Of a stretch of DNA of 64,000 bases, positions 9,642 through 18,503 are shown one piece after another. The notes beneath the pieces were generated by a model. That model made no database searches and was not told where the DNA came from. It saw only the letters and a program-made list of their open reading frames with translations. The stretch is taken from the NCBI GenBank assembly GCA_022821145.1, contig JAJEEE010000037.1, positions 1 through 64,000 on the forward strand, in the 5' to 3' direction. This DNA comes from Acidobacteriota bacterium (GTDB lineage Bacteria; Acidobacteriota; Terriglobia; 20CM-2-55-15). The position numbers and the translations under genes are program-made. The first letter of the stretch is position 1; each line of letters begins with the position of its first letter.

Positions 9642-10100
9642 CTACCGCAGCAACCACCCCTGCAAGTGGCCGTTCTCGGTTCCCTCGCTGTCCAACTGCA
9701 CATACAGCCGTCCGTCCTCCAGCGCCCGTACCTGCTCGGGGTCAAGGCGCACCGACCCGGTGATGATCCCGCTGCGGCCGTCCTCGGCCGTCTCCACGTT
9801 CAGGTCGAACACGGGGTCGCCCATGACGGCCGTCATCATCCCCATGTGGATCCGCGCCACGGTGGCGGCCGAGGCCAATCCCTTGAACGTTCCGGTCAAC
9901 GCCAACGTCGGACCGTCCAGCGACCACCAGACGTCGCCGGAACCCGCCACGGTCGCCCGCGGCACGCGGTAGGGCGGGGCCGACGCCAAGCGGGACCGGA
10001 CCAGCGCCGGGTCCTGAGCCGCTGCCGGACTGAAAGCTGCCGCGCCCGCCACGGTCAGCAGCGCCGTCAACGACCATGTCGCGAGTTGCCTGGATCGCAT
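9642..10100 (-). CDS. CHRD domain secreted protein
   Basis: About 152 residues. The ATG at 10100 with GGAG seven bases upstream opens a signal peptide ending near SPAAAQ. The rest fits one CHRD (chordin-like) domain: a strand-rich repeat with [18 protein letters not shown] and a terminal block [21 protein letters not shown], where the His-Leu-x-Gly ending is characteristic. CHRD domains occur in many bacterial exported proteins of unknown role. It is 38 bases upstream of the PQQ dehydrogenase and likely in the same transcript. Confidence 0.82.
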   Translation of the reverse strand: MRSRQLATWSLTALLTVAGAAAFSPAAAQDPALVRSRLASAPPYRVPRATVAGSGDVWWSLDGPTLALTGTFKGLASAATVARIHMGMMTAVMGDPVFDLNVETAEDGRSGIITGSVRLDPEQVRALEDGRLYVQLDSEGTENGHLQGWLLR

Positions 10101-10221
10101 GCACCCACTCCGTATCGCGGATTCGAGAATTGTCAGCATCGGCCGTGGGGCGCCGGGTGTCAAAGGAAATCTCGCCGACGGCGGAATCGCCGGCCCCCAT
10201 GGCCGATCGACGATTGTTCAA

Positions 10222-10250
10222 TTGGCCCCACGCCGGAGTCCACATAAGAT
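10222..10250 (+). promoter_or_regulatory. Promoter of RHH/PemK module, leaderless
   Basis: TTGGCC (10222-10227), 17-base spacer, TAAGAT (10245-10250). The expected start point is at or one base from the ATG at 10257, so the antitoxin mRNA would lack a leader. The region is AT-richer than its surroundings. Confidence 0.45.
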
Positions 10251-10256
10251 ATAGCT

Positions 10257-10490
10257 ATGAAGACCATACAGATCACAATGGATGAAGATTTGCTGGCCCG
10301 ACTCGACGAGGCGGACGAAGTCCGCCGGAAGGGCCGATCGGCCGTGCTTCGCCAAGCCGCGCGAGAGTACCTGGCTCGCCGGCGCCGGAGGGAGATCGCC
10401 CGGCAGTATCGGCAGGCCTACGGCGCCGACCCGGCTCTCGGAGACGATTTCAAGGGGTGGGAGGACGAAGGCGCATGGACGGACGAATAA
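10257..10490 (+). CDS. Ribbon-helix-helix antitoxin
   Basis: 77 residues. MKTIQITMDEDLLARLDEA is the N-terminal beta strand and first helix of a CopG/MetJ-type DNA-binding domain; RSAVLRQAAREYLARR is the second helix. The acidic, aromatic tail (DDFKGWEDEGAW) is the usual toxin-binding segment. Its last codons overlap the start of the PemK toxin by 16 bases. It is expected to repress its own promoter together with the toxin. Confidence 0.85.
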   Translation: MKTIQITMDEDLLARLDEADEVRRKGRSAVLRQAAREYLARRRRREIARQYRQAYGADPALGDDFKGWEDEGAWTDE

Positions 10491-10804
10491 GACGCGGCGA
10501 AATCTGGCTGTATTCGTTTTCCCGCCCCGACAAGCGCCGCCCGGTTCTCGTTCTGACGCGCCCCGAAGTGATCGAACTATTGCACACGGTGATGGTGGCG
10601 CCGGTCACATCCGTCATTCGCGGAGCGCCAAGCGAAGTGCTCGTCGGAGTGGACGAAGGTCTGAAGACGGTTTCGGCCGTGAACCTGGACCACGTCCAGA
10701 CCGTCGAGACGGCGCGTTTGAAGGGCTTCGTGGGTACGGTCGGACCGGAGAAGATGAACGACGTGTGCCGGGCCCTCGCCGTCGCCGTCGCGTGCGGGGG
10801 CTGA
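10475..10804 (+). CDS. MazF/PemK-type endoribonuclease toxin
   Basis: 109 residues from the ATG at 10475, which has GGAGGAC upstream. RRGEIWLYSFSRPDKRRPVLVLTRPE is the opening of the PemK fold, with the basic loop, and MVAPVTSVIRG carries the conserved strand with the Thr-Ser used in catalysis. NLDHVQTVETARLKGFVG completes the domain. It cleaves mRNA at short sequences when freed from the antitoxin. Overlap with the antitoxin ensures coupled translation. A six-codon longer start is possible but would shift the ribosome site. Confidence 0.88.
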   Translation: MDGRIRRGEIWLYSFSRPDKRRPVLVLTRPEVIELLHTVMVAPVTSVIRGAPSEVLVGVDEGLKTVSAVNLDHVQTVETARLKGFVGTVGPEKMNDVCRALAVAVACGG

Positions 10805-10845
10805 AACCGTGTCAATACTTTTACAATCTACCGTTCGGGACGGAA

Positions 10846-10874
10846 TTGACTTGGCCTGTGGGCGGTGCTAGCGT
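10846..10874 (+). promoter_or_regulatory. Promoter of cassette 1
   Basis: TTGACT (10846-10851), 17-base spacer, TAGCGT (10869-10874), 55 bases before the GTG at 10930. The -35 is near perfect and the -10 is weak. The promoter at 32389 has the same TTGACT, the same spacing and GGTGCTAG at the -10. Confidence 0.5.
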
Positions 10875-10929
10875 CCGTCCGAAACCGCTTTTCTGATTGG
10901 GTTCCTGCACTTGAACCGGGAGTAGTGGC

Positions 10930-12879
10930 GTGAGTAGAGGAACGACGATCCCCGCGGCCGCACTGGGCGCCGCGGCAATGTTGCTGAGCCACGTCGCCGC
11001 GGCTCAGACCAACGTGACCAGTGTTCAACCGGGCTTCGCCGTCGATTTCGCCGGAGAGTGGGTGGTCCGCAACAACGAGGACCCCGGCCAACCGCCGCTG
11101 GGCGACTACCTGGGGATCCCGTTCAACGAGGCCGGACGGCTCCGCGCGGAGGCCTCGGCCGAATCGATGTGGGGGACCGTCGAATACCAGTGCCGGCCGC
11201 ACTCGGCGCCGCACCAGTGGCGCGGCGTGGGCGGCGCCCGGATCATGAAGGAGATCGATCCGCAGACGCGCACGCTGACGGCGTACCACGTCGAGTTCTG
11301 GCGTTCGATGCGGCGGCCGATCTACCTGGACGGCCGGGGGCATCCACCGGCCTGGGCGCCCCACTCCTGGACCGGATTCTCGACCGGGGAGTGGGTCGGC
11401 AACACGCTCAAGGTCACGACCACGCACCTGAAGGACGGCTACCTGAAGCGCAGCGGGCCGCAGACCAGCGACATGTACACGATGACCGAGTACATCACGC
11501 GGCACGGCGAGTTCCTGACCATCTTCATGATCGTCGACGATCCGATCTATCTGGACGAACCCTTCGTTCAGTCGACGACGTACCGGCTGGATCCCGAGGC
11601 GCAGTTGCGGCTGGAGCCGTGCACGACGTCCTTCGCCGAGAACGGCGGCGTCGACCGGCACTGGGTGCCGCATTATCTGCCGGGACAGAACACGTTCCTG
11701 ACCGAGTGGCTCGAGGAGGAAAACTGGATTCCCGAGGAGGCGGCCCGCGGCGGACCGGACACGATCTATCCCGAGTACCGGCGTGCGCTCGCCGGGGATG
11801 CGGCCCCGGAGACCGTGCCTATGTCCGACTCGGCGATTTCCGCCGATGAGAAGGTGCGCGCCCAGAGCCCCCGGGACGGACAGGTCCACGTCCTGCCCGT
11901 GCAGGGCAACGTCTACATGCTCGTCGTCGACGGCGCGAACATCGCCGTGTCGGTCGGACCCGACGGCGCGCTCCTCGTCAATACCGGCCCCGAGCACATG
12001 GCCGGCCAGGTCCTGGAGACGGTCCGCGAGCTGACGGCCTCCGCGGTCGCAGCCCGGCCCAACAACTGCCTGGGCCTGAATTGCGCGAGCAATCCGGCCG
12101 GATGGTCGAGCCCGTACATCAACACGGTCATCAGCTCGACGCCGCCGCCCCGGCCGATTCGCTACATCTTCAACACGAACGCTTCGTCGGACCTGACCGG
12201 CGGAAACCTGACGCTCGCCGAGGCCGGCTACTATCCCCGCGGCGGGGGCAATGCCGGCGCCGTGGCCGGCATCGGCCAGAACGCGATGATCGTCGCCCAC
12301 GAGAACGTGCTGTTCATGCTGAGCGCACCCACGGGCGGCGAGGCGCCGACGCCGGAAGGGGCCTGGCCGACCGACACGTTCTTCGACGAGTTCTACAAGC
12401 TCAGCCAGTACTTCAACGGCGAGGGCGTCGTCGCCTACTCGCAGCCGGCGGCGACCACGGACGGGGACAGCATCGTCTTCTTCCGCCGCTCGGAGGTGAT
12501 ACACGCGGGCGACATCTACTCGACCGTCGCGTATCCCCGCATCGATCTCGAGAACGGCGGCAGCATCCAGGGCGTCATCGATGGGCTGAATCGAATTCTG
12601 GACCTGGCCGTACCGGAGAACCGGGCGCAAGGCGGCACCTGGGTGATCCCCAGCCATGGGCGGTTGTCGGATACGGCCGACGTCGCCTCGTACCGGAACA
12701 TGGTGACGATGGTCCGCGACCGCGTGCGGGCGTTGATCGGCGACGGGCTGACTCTGGAACAGGTCCGGGCCGCGCGGCCGACCGCGGATTTCGACGGGCG
12801 TTACGGCGCCGTCGACGGCGACTGGACCACCGACATGTTCGTGGAGGCCGTCTACGGCAGTCTCGCCGAATCACGATAG
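10930..12879 (+). CDS. Fusion of A-domain and MBL-like domain, secreted
   Basis: 649 residues; GTG start with GGGAG upstream; signal peptide to about residue 25. Residues about 35-290 are the A domain, found as separate proteins at 31426 and 36528 (landmarks EYQCRPH, FSTGEWVGNTLKVTTTHLK, SGPQTSDMY, TIYPEYRR). Residues about 318-645 are the MBL-like domain, found as separate proteins at 30286 and 35391 (DGALLVNTGPEHM, RYIFNTNASSDLTGGN, FNGEGVVAY, HAGDIYSTVAYPRIDLENGG). The metal motif HxHxDH is replaced by NASSDL (417-422), keeping only the Asp; a His remains at the C-terminal site (SHG, 575-577). Enzymatic activity is doubtful. It heads an operon with DUF6152 and X genes. Confidence 0.78.
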   Translation: MSRGTTIPAAALGAAAMLLSHVAAAQTNVTSVQPGFAVDFAGEWVVRNNEDPGQPPLGDYLGIPFNEAGRLRAEASAESMWGTVEYQCRPHSAPHQWRGVGGARIMKEIDPQTRTLTAYHVEFWRSMRRPIYLDGRGHPPAWAPHSWTGFSTGEWVGNTLKVTTTHLKDGYLKRSGPQTSDMYTMTEYITRHGEFLTIFMIVDDPIYLDEPFVQSTTYRLDPEAQLRLEPCTTSFAENGGVDRHWVPHYLPGQNTFLTEWLEEENWIPEEAARGGPDTIYPEYRRALAGDAAPETVPMSDSAISADEKVRAQSPRDGQVHVLPVQGNVYMLVVDGANIAVSVGPDGALLVNTGPEHMAGQVLETVRELTASAVAARPNNCLGLNCASNPAGWSSPYINTVISSTPPPRPIRYIFNTNASSDLTGGNLTLAEAGYYPRGGGNAGAVAGIGQNAMIVAHENVLFMLSAPTGGEAPTPEGAWPTDTFFDEFYKLSQYFNGEGVVAYSQPAATTDGDSIVFFRRSEVIHAGDIYSTVAYPRIDLENGGSIQGVIDGLNRILDLAVPENRAQGGTWVIPSHGRLSDTADVASYRNMVTMVRDRVRALIGDGLTLEQVRAARPTADFDGRYGAVDGDWTTDMFVEAVYGSLAESR

Positions 12880-12892
12880 GAGACGGAAAGGG

Positions 12893-13291
12893 ATGAAACA
12901 CACAACACTGCTGTCGCTTGCGGCCGCCATCCTGCTCTCGGGCACGGCGGCCACCGCGCACCATTCCTTCGGGGCGACCTACAACAGCAACGAGCAGATC
13001 ACGCTTGAAGGCCGCCTGGTGCAGTTCGCATTCCGCAACCCGCATTCCTTCGTCCACGTCGAGGCGCCGGACAAGGACGGCGTCGTTCGGCGGTGGGCCG
13101 TGGAGTGGAGCGGCGCCGGCGCGCTCGCCAGCCAGGGCGTCGAGCGGACCACGCTCCGCGCGGGGGATGCGATCGTCGTCACGGGCCGTCCGTCCCGCAC
13201 GCCCGGCGAGTACCGGGTCCAGATGCTGACGGTGACCCGTCCGCTCGACGGCTTCGAGTGGGGCCGGCGCCCCGGCGAGGTGATCGACTAG
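12893..13291 (+). CDS. DUF6152-like secreted protein (cassette 1)
   Basis: 132 residues. Signal peptide MKHTTLLSLAAAILLSGTAA followed by TA then HHSFGATY. The likely cleavage site (ATA before HH) would leave His-His as the mature N-terminus. Further conserved blocks are EGRLVQFAFRNPHSFVHV and LRAGDAIVVTGRPSR, which read like a small OB-type barrel. The family is of unknown function. It sits 13 bases after the fusion gene, with a GGAGACGG ribosome site, and its stop overlaps the next start (TAGTG). Confidence 0.75.
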   Translation: MKHTTLLSLAAAILLSGTAATAHHSFGATYNSNEQITLEGRLVQFAFRNPHSFVHVEAPDKDGVVRRWAVEWSGAGALASQGVERTTLRAGDAIVVTGRPSRTPGEYRVQMLTVTRPLDGFEWGRRPGEVID

Positions 13292-14019
13292 TGTCGTACC
13301 GAACGATCGGACTCCTCTGCCTGCTGGCCGTTCCCGGCGTGGTCCTGGCGCAGCGGGGCGGCCCTCCGCTTCCCGTCGGCGCGGCGGAAGACCGGGCGGT
13401 CGTCGACCTGACGGGTTACTGGGTCTCGGCCGTCACCGAGGACTGGAAGTTCCGCATGGTGACGCCCAACCCGGGAGCGTACCGCGGCGTCCCCTTGAAC
13501 GGCGAGGGCCAGCGCGTCGCCGACGCATGGGACCCGGACGCCGACGAAGCCGCCGGCGAAGCCTGCCGGGCATACGCCGCGCCGGCCATCATGCGCGTCC
13601 CGGGCCGGTTGCGCGTTTCCTGGGCGGACGGGGACACGCTGCGCATCGAAACCGACGCCGGGACCCAGACGCGGCTGTTCCGCTTCGACGACGTGGGCGC
13701 GGGGCGTGGCGAGCGAAGCTGGCAGGGACACTCCTCGGCGGAGTGGCAGCCTTCGGATGCGGGCGGCGGCACCTTGAGAGTCGTCACGACCAACCTGCGG
13801 GCGGGTTACGTTCGAAAGAACGGCGTGCCCTACAGCGAGAACGCCGTGCTGACCGAGTACTACGACCTGCACGGCGCGCCGAACGGCGACGAGTGGCTCG
13901 TCATCACGACGGTCCTGGACGATGCGGCATACTTCAACGGGCCGTTCCTCACGAGCACGAACTTCAAGCGGATTCCCGACGACTCGGGATGGGATCCGAC
14001 TCCCTGCTCGGTCCGCTAA
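13291..14019 (+). CDS. X-family secreted protein (cassette 1)
   Basis: 242 residues from a GTG that overlaps the stop of the DUF6152 gene. A signal peptide (TIGLLCLLAVPGVVLAQ) is followed by a domain I label X: DLTGYWVSAVTEDWKFRM, VPGRLRVSWADGDTLRIETD, TQTRLFRFDD, GYVRKNGVPYSENAVLTEY and a C-terminal FKRIPDDSGWDPTPC. Paralogs at 29513 and 34219 keep all these blocks. The RKNGVPYS block resembles RRNGxPxSD in the A domain, so A and X are probably distant relatives. Function unknown; a strand-rich lipocalin-like fold is a guess. Confidence 0.75.
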   Translation: MSYRTIGLLCLLAVPGVVLAQRGGPPLPVGAAEDRAVVDLTGYWVSAVTEDWKFRMVTPNPGAYRGVPLNGEGQRVADAWDPDADEAAGEACRAYAAPAIMRVPGRLRVSWADGDTLRIETDAGTQTRLFRFDDVGAGRGERSWQGHSSAEWQPSDAGGGTLRVVTTNLRAGYVRKNGVPYSENAVLTEYYDLHGAPNGDEWLVITTVLDDAAYFNGPFLTSTNFKRIPDDSGWDPTPCSVR

Positions 14020-14405
14020 CGGATCTGGAAACCCAGGCGCGGGTTGAACTCCCGGCCGTCGCTGAGCCGCGTCGCGGTGAGCCAGGCGCCGGCCGGACGA
14101 CCGTCCACCATCGGGTGCCCGGTTATGGTGATCTCGGTACCGGGCGAGAAGTCGCTCCTTCGGATCCCGCCCCGCATGAGCGTGCTGGGCCCTTCGGCCT
14201 CGAAACCCCACGTGGTGACCGTGCCGTCCTCGTTGGTCACGTCCACCAGCAGCCACGAATGCGGGTTCGTGTACTGAAACTCCTGGACCACGCCGGTGAC
14301 GGTGATCTCCCGCGAATCGTCGAACATGGCCGTCGAATGGTGCGCCAGGACCGGCAGTGACGCCACGGCCACGGCCGCCGCAACGCCCGTCAGAATCGTT
14401 CTCAT
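14016..14405 (-). CDS. DUF6152-like secreted protein
   Basis: 129 residues. Signal peptide ending PVLA followed by HHSTAMFDD, again giving a predicted His-His mature N-terminus. The core keeps GVVQEFQYTNPHSWLLV, EGPSTLMRGGIRRSDF and PGTEITITGHP. It is the last gene of a four-gene minus-strand operon (15953, 15402, 14418, 14016), 12 bases after the lipoprotein, with a GGAGATGGGGAG leader. Its stop overlaps the convergent X gene by 4 bases. Function unknown. Confidence 0.75.
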   Translation of the reverse strand: MRTILTGVAAAVAVASLPVLAHHSTAMFDDSREITVTGVVQEFQYTNPHSWLLVDVTNEDGTVTTWGFEAEGPSTLMRGGIRRSDFSPGTEITITGHPMVDGRPAGAWLTATRLSDGREFNPRLGFQIR

Positions 14406-14417
14406 CTCCCCATCTCC

Positions 14418-15374
14418 TTACTGGACGTCGTCTTCGTCGGTGAACGTGAAGTCCGCAAAATCCGATCCGCCCTCTTCGGTCTCCAGCACGACGTTGTTGG
14501 CGTTCTCGCCGCAGTGCCAGTACCGGATCCGCAGGCTTCGGTCGTCGTTGGTCAGCTTCCGGAAGACCTGCCGCGAGTACCACGGCTCGAGGAAGGCCTC
14601 GGGATCGTACAACCAGACGTCGGCGACGATGGTGTCGTCCGCGGTCTTCCGCCAGCGCTCGACGACCTCGACCCGGTCGCTGACCCGCGGCTGGATCCGC
14701 TGCAGCATGCCCGCGCGCATCTGGGCGGTGTGGACGACGAGCGTGTCATCGTCCCAGAACCCGATCGAATCGCCCGCCCAGAGCGGATAGGCGTCCGCCT
14801 CGCTCGGATGGTCCCGACCGTCGGTGTAGACGCGGCGGATCTCGTTCATCATCTCGTTGACCAGCCACGCCTGATCGGGCCGGAGGATGAACTCCTTCAG
14901 GAACGGCTCCACGATCCATCGGGGCATTCCGGCCGGGTTGCACGCGCTCAGGGGATCGTAGTCGATGCCCTGGAGAAAGTTGTCGAGCCGCGCCGTCAAC
15001 TCCTGTTCGTATTCCGGCGTGAGCCGGGCCGGGGGCAGGGACTCCATCGAGGTCTGGTCCGGATCCCAGAAGAACGGGCTCGCCTCGCGCGTCCAAATCC
15101 CCGTCCAGTCGGGAAGCGTCTCCCAGGCGGGCTCCGTACCGCCGCCGACCTCACCCCGGAAGTGATCGTACAGACCGCGCGCGGTCCCATGCTCCACGCC
15201 GAGGTCGATCATTTCCTGTTTGTCGGCGGCCGTGGCGGCGGGCGCCTCGCCATCGGTCCCGGCGCCGTCCGGCGCGGGGCCTTCGGGCGGCGAGCCTTCA
15301 GGCGTCGAGCACGCGGCCATGACGCCCGCGGCAAGCACGGCCGCGAATGGCGCGGAAAGTCGGTTCCTCGTCAT
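14418..15374 (-). CDS. Lipoprotein of the GFWDG-motif family
   Basis: About 318 residues from the ATG at 15374 (AGGGAG upstream). A lipobox (VMAAC) near residue 21 predicts lipid anchoring, followed by a long Pro/Gly/Glu linker. The folded part has LPDWTGIW, RLTPEYEQEL, CNPAGMPRW, GDSIGFWDDDTLVVHTAQM and RVEVVERWRK. The GFWDDDTLVVHT block ties it to the families at 6435 and 15953 and to the A domain. An in-frame GTG at 15401 is an alternative start. Role unknown; expected to be attached to the envelope. Confidence 0.7.
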   Translation of the reverse strand: MTRNRLSAPFAAVLAAGVMAACSTPEGSPPEGPAPDGAGTDGEAPAATAADKQEMIDLGVEHGTARGLYDHFRGEVGGGTEPAWETLPDWTGIWTREASPFFWDPDQTSMESLPPARLTPEYEQELTARLDNFLQGIDYDPLSACNPAGMPRWIVEPFLKEFILRPDQAWLVNEMMNEIRRVYTDGRDHPSEADAYPLWAGDSIGFWDDDTLVVHTAQMRAGMLQRIQPRVSDRVEVVERWRKTADDTIVADVWLYDPEAFLEPWYSRQVFRKLTNDDRSLRIRYWHCGENANNVVLETEEGGSDFADFTFTDEDDVQ

Positions 15375-15401
15375 CACGTGTGTCTCCCTTGGCGTGTTCA
15401 C

Positions 15402-15917
15402 CTAGTTCGAGGCCACCGGCCCGTCGGCGGGAATGACGCCTTCCCCGAACGGCGTGTTGCCCTCGACCGAGTCGCAGTGCCGGCCCGGCGCGGGCACCGC
15501 GTCCATCGGACACCGGAACAGGCCCGAGTCCCCGCGGTCTCCCGCCGGACGGCCGTCCCGCCGGGGGTGGATGGCCATGCTGAAGACGGTTCCCTGCGGA
15601 AACTCTTCCTGGGTGATGCCTTCCCGGCGCGCCTGCGCGGCACTTTCCATCTGCAACACCCAGACGTCGGGTTCGCCGTCCTCGCGCCGCAGGAGCGCGT
15701 CCCGTTCTTCGTTCAAGGGCACCATGTGCATCTCGAAGTGGGCGGCGTTGGGAACGATCCGGACCATGACGCCGGTGAAGACCCGGTACACGGTGCCGTC
15801 GTACATGGCGTAGGAGTGATGGGCGTCCGTCGACGGCACGGCCAGAGCCGCCGCGACGACGGCGACGGCCAGAACCGCGAGGCCAGACGCCGATGCATTG
15901 AGATTCCGGATACGCAT
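15402..15917 (-). CDS. Divergent DUF6152-like secreted protein
   Basis: 171 residues from an ATG with GGGAGGACTCGCC upstream. The signal peptide ends VPSTDA followed by HHSYAMYDG, preserving the His-His start seen in the other DUF6152-like proteins. The core is more divergent: the NPHS block is replaced by PNAAHFEMHMVP, and the C-terminus is extended with two Cys (FRCPMDAVPAPGRHC). It is second in its operon, between the 441-residue family protein and the lipoprotein. Function unknown. Confidence 0.65.
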   Translation of the reverse strand: MRIRNLNASASGLAVLAVAVVAAALAVPSTDAHHSYAMYDGTVYRVFTGVMVRIVPNAAHFEMHMVPLNEERDALLRREDGEPDVWVLQMESAAQARREGITQEEFPQGTVFSMAIHPRRDGRPAGDRGDSGLFRCPMDAVPAPGRHCDSVEGNTPFGEGVIPADGPVASN

Positions 15918-15952
15918 GGCGAGTCCTCCCTTGTGTCCAAGAATGCGGGCGC

Positions 15953-17263
15953 TCACTGAAAGCCCAGGTCGAGCTCGCGCTCGGGGCGCTCCATGTCCTG
16001 CTCGAAGTGCTCTTCCCAGATCCGGGCCCACGGGCGGTTGAGCAGGTCGGGAACACGGTACTCGATCAGCTCGCCCGGCGCCACCTGGGTGGCCACGCCG
16101 CCGATCGGGTACAGCCGGCTGGCGCACTCGAAACGCCCCAGCCGGTCGGCCGTGGCGAGCGATTCCTGGTAGGGCCGGTGAACCAGGATCCGGACCGGCT
16201 CGGCGAGCGCCTCGGCGTCATAGAGCACGGCTTCCCAATCGATCCCCGCCAGCTCGCCGCCGGCGTCGTACACGGGCGTCAGGATCTCGATCGTCTCCAG
16301 CGCGTTGCTCCATTCCCAACTGGAGTGCTGGTTCCAGCCCTGAATGTTCGACGTCATCGTGATCAGCGCGTCCCCGTCCCAGAACCCGATCGTGTCGCCG
16401 TACCACTGCGAGACGGCCGGACCGACCGGAAACTCCCGGCCGAGATGCACGACGCGCGTCATGTTGGCGCTCATCATCAGGACGACCTCGGGGGTGACGA
16501 CGATGCGGTTCGCGCGGGTCCCGCCGGTCGCCCACTGCCGCATGAAGCCCTCGGGCCAGCAATAGGACGCCGACCAGGCGTGCGCGGCGGTGACGCCCTC
16601 GTGGTAGAGCTGCTGCACCAGCCGTTGCTGGTACTCGGGCGTCAGCAGGGACAGGATGGTCGGGGTCTGGTTCGCGCGCATGTAGTTCCACACCAGCCGA
16701 CGCTCCGGGTTGTACTGTCCGTAGGTCCCGTCCCACTTCGGCATGGTTTCGTAGGTATGCCGCGTCGGACCGCCGCGCGACTCCGCGTCGGCCAACAGCG
16801 CGCGGTAGTGGTCGCCCGCGGTCTCGAACGGATACGGGCTGACGATGGCGTCGCGGGGCCAGTCCGCGCCGCAGTCGCCCCAACGGGCCGACACGGGCGG
16901 ATCGCTCCCGATGCGCGGGTCGGTCGTACCCTGGCCGGGGCCCCCGCTCCGCATGTCGGCCATCTGCCGGGGCGAGTTGCACCGCCAGTACCGCGGGTCC
17001 GTCCAGAGGTCGCGGTCCCGGTAGAAGTCCGTGCTCGTGAAGACGTCCAGCGGCAACGGCTCGACGCCGTCGGGCGGCCGCGCGTTCCATTCCGGGCCTT
17101 CGCCGTGACTGGGAACGTCGGGCGGTGGATGAACGGCGGTGTAAGGCGCTCCTCGCAGGCCCGCGACTTGCGGCGGTTCGAGCTGCGCCCATGCCGCCGG
17201 CGCCGCCAACGCGCATGCCAGGAACGGCGCCCAAGCGGTGATGAGCGTCCTGTGAGCAGTCAT
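15953..17263 (-). CDS. Secreted protein of the GFWDG-motif family
   Basis: About 436 residues; ATG at 17263 with GGAGG eight bases upstream; signal peptide ending AAWAQ. It is a clear paralog of the gene at 6435: [57 protein letters not shown] and [17 protein letters not shown] occur in the same order. It heads the operon that continues with DUF6152-like, lipoprotein and DUF6152-like genes. Function unknown. The [20 protein letters not shown] block is also shared and may be part of a binding site. Confidence 0.7.
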   Translation of the reverse strand: MTAHRTLITAWAPFLACALAAPAAWAQLEPPQVAGLRGAPYTAVHPPPDVPSHGEGPEWNARPPDGVEPLPLDVFTSTDFYRDRDLWTDPRYWRCNSPRQMADMRSGGPGQGTTDPRIGSDPPVSARWGDCGADWPRDAIVSPYPFETAGDHYRALLADAESRGGPTRHTYETMPKWDGTYGQYNPERRLVWNYMRANQTPTILSLLTPEYQQRLVQQLYHEGVTAAHAWSASYCWPEGFMRQWATGGTRANRIVVTPEVVLMMSANMTRVVHLGREFPVGPAVSQWYGDTIGFWDGDALITMTSNIQGWNQHSSWEWSNALETIEILTPVYDAGGELAGIDWEAVLYDAEALAEPVRILVHRPYQESLATADRLGRFECASRLYPIGGVATQVAPGELIEYRVPDLLNRPWARIWEEHFEQDMERPERELDLGFQ

Positions 17264-17368
17264 CTCCTGTACCTCCATGTCGAACGGCCTGAGGCCGCCT
17301 GGATCACCCTGTTCGCCGCGTATTACATCACAGGCGTCGGGCTCCCGGAAAGAAGTTCGGCGCGCCGC

Positions 17369-17944
17369 CTACTCGGGCTCCGCGTCGTCGAGCGACGGCG
17401 GCGTGAACAGGTCCTCGAGGTCGATCCCCGGGTCCAGTTGCGCCTCCGGTTCCGACGTCGTGTAGCCGATCCACCGGCCCATGAAAATGATCGACACCCA
17501 CAGCGCGAGCGACAGGACGGCGACCGTCCTGGCGGCCCGCGGCCCGGCGCGATCCCGGTCCCAACCCGCGACCCTCCGTCCGGCGGTCAGCTCGAACGCC
17601 AGCACGTTGATTCCGGCCAGCAGCAAGAGCACCATCTTGGTCCGGAAGAACACGTTGTCGAAATAGATGCTGGCGCTCGTGACGAACATCAGGACGCCGG
17701 TCACCGCGGCCAACGCCATCGCGGCCCAACTCCATCGCATGATGTCCGCCCGGATGCGCATGAAGGGCCGCCGGACGGACGCGACCCCGAGCAGGCGGAG
17801 GTCGATGACGATGCTCGTGCCGAACACGAGGGCCAATCCCAGGACATGGAAGGACTCGATCAGCGGGAACAGGTAGAGCGAATCCCGAATGCCGGTCGCG
17901 ACGCGGGTCGATTCCAGCCAGGTCAGAACGTCAGCGAAATCCAT
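17369..17944 (-). CDS. DUF6644-like membrane protein
   Basis: 191 residues with four or five membrane helices: ESFHVLGLALVFGTSIVIDL, SWAAMALAAVTGVLMFVTSA, MVLLLLAGINVLAFEL and TVAVLSLALWVSIIFMGRWI. His32 in SFHVLG and a C-terminal acidic tail are notable. The pattern resembles DUF6644 membrane proteins of unknown function. It lies 12 bases downstream of a second member, so the pair may form a heterodimer. The family name is from memory and moderately sure. Confidence 0.6.
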   Translation of the reverse strand: MDFADVLTWLESTRVATGIRDSLYLFPLIESFHVLGLALVFGTSIVIDLRLLGVASVRRPFMRIRADIMRWSWAAMALAAVTGVLMFVTSASIYFDNVFFRTKMVLLLLAGINVLAFELTAGRRVAGWDRDRAGPRAARTVAVLSLALWVSIIFMGRWIGYTTSEPEAQLDPGIDLEDLFTPPSLDDAEPE

Positions 17945-17956
17945 GACCCGGCTCCG

Positions 17957-18475
17957 TCAGGCCAGCGGCGACAGGCCGCCCCACACGTAGTCGTAGGCGA
18001 TCAGGCGGCCCAGGATCACGATCGCCGCCCAGACCAGCAACGTGAGGATGGCCAGCGTGCGCACCGCGGGCCGGTCGGCCAGCGTCCGCTCCCATCGCGT
18101 CTCGTCCTTCTTCAACGAGGCCTGGAACGCGAAAGCGGTCACGGCGCCCACGGCGACCAACGCCATCTTGACCCGGAAGGAGAAGCTCATCAGCTCCCGC
18201 ACGGGCTCTCCGATGACCATCAGGACGCCCGTCACGAGGAGAACGAGCAGCGCCCAGGACATCCACGGACCGAACCGCTCGCGCGTTTCGCCCAGCGTCT
18301 GGTCCCGTCCGGCCCAGCCCAGCAGGCGCAGGTCGATGGCCGCGACCGACGTCAGCACGATACCGATGGCGGCGATATGAATCGACTGCAGCGTCGGAAT
18401 GACCCAGGCGTATTGGGTCTGGATCCACAGGCTCAACGACGTTCGGGCGAGCCACTCGGCGAACTGCTCGATCAC
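17957..18475 (-). CDS. DUF6644-like membrane protein
   Basis: 172 residues, GTG start. Helices QSIHIAAIGIVLTSVAAIDL, SWALLVLLVTGVLMVIG, MALVAVGAVTAFAFQ and LAILTLLVWAAIVILGRLIAYD align with the downstream paralog, including the conserved (S/E)xHxxxIG...IDLRLLG stretch. The conserved His in a membrane helix could bind heme or metal, but that is a guess. It is 28 bases downstream of gentisate dioxygenase on the same strand and may be co-transcribed with it. Confidence 0.6.
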   Translation of the reverse strand: MIEQFAEWLARTSLSLWIQTQYAWVIPTLQSIHIAAIGIVLTSVAAIDLRLLGWAGRDQTLGETRERFGPWMSWALLVLLVTGVLMVIGEPVRELMSFSFRVKMALVAVGAVTAFAFQASLKKDETRWERTLADRPAVRTLAILTLLVWAAIVILGRLIAYDYVWGGLSPLA

Positions 18476-18503
18476 TTCGGATGTCCCTGGCGAGCCGGAA
18501 GCG

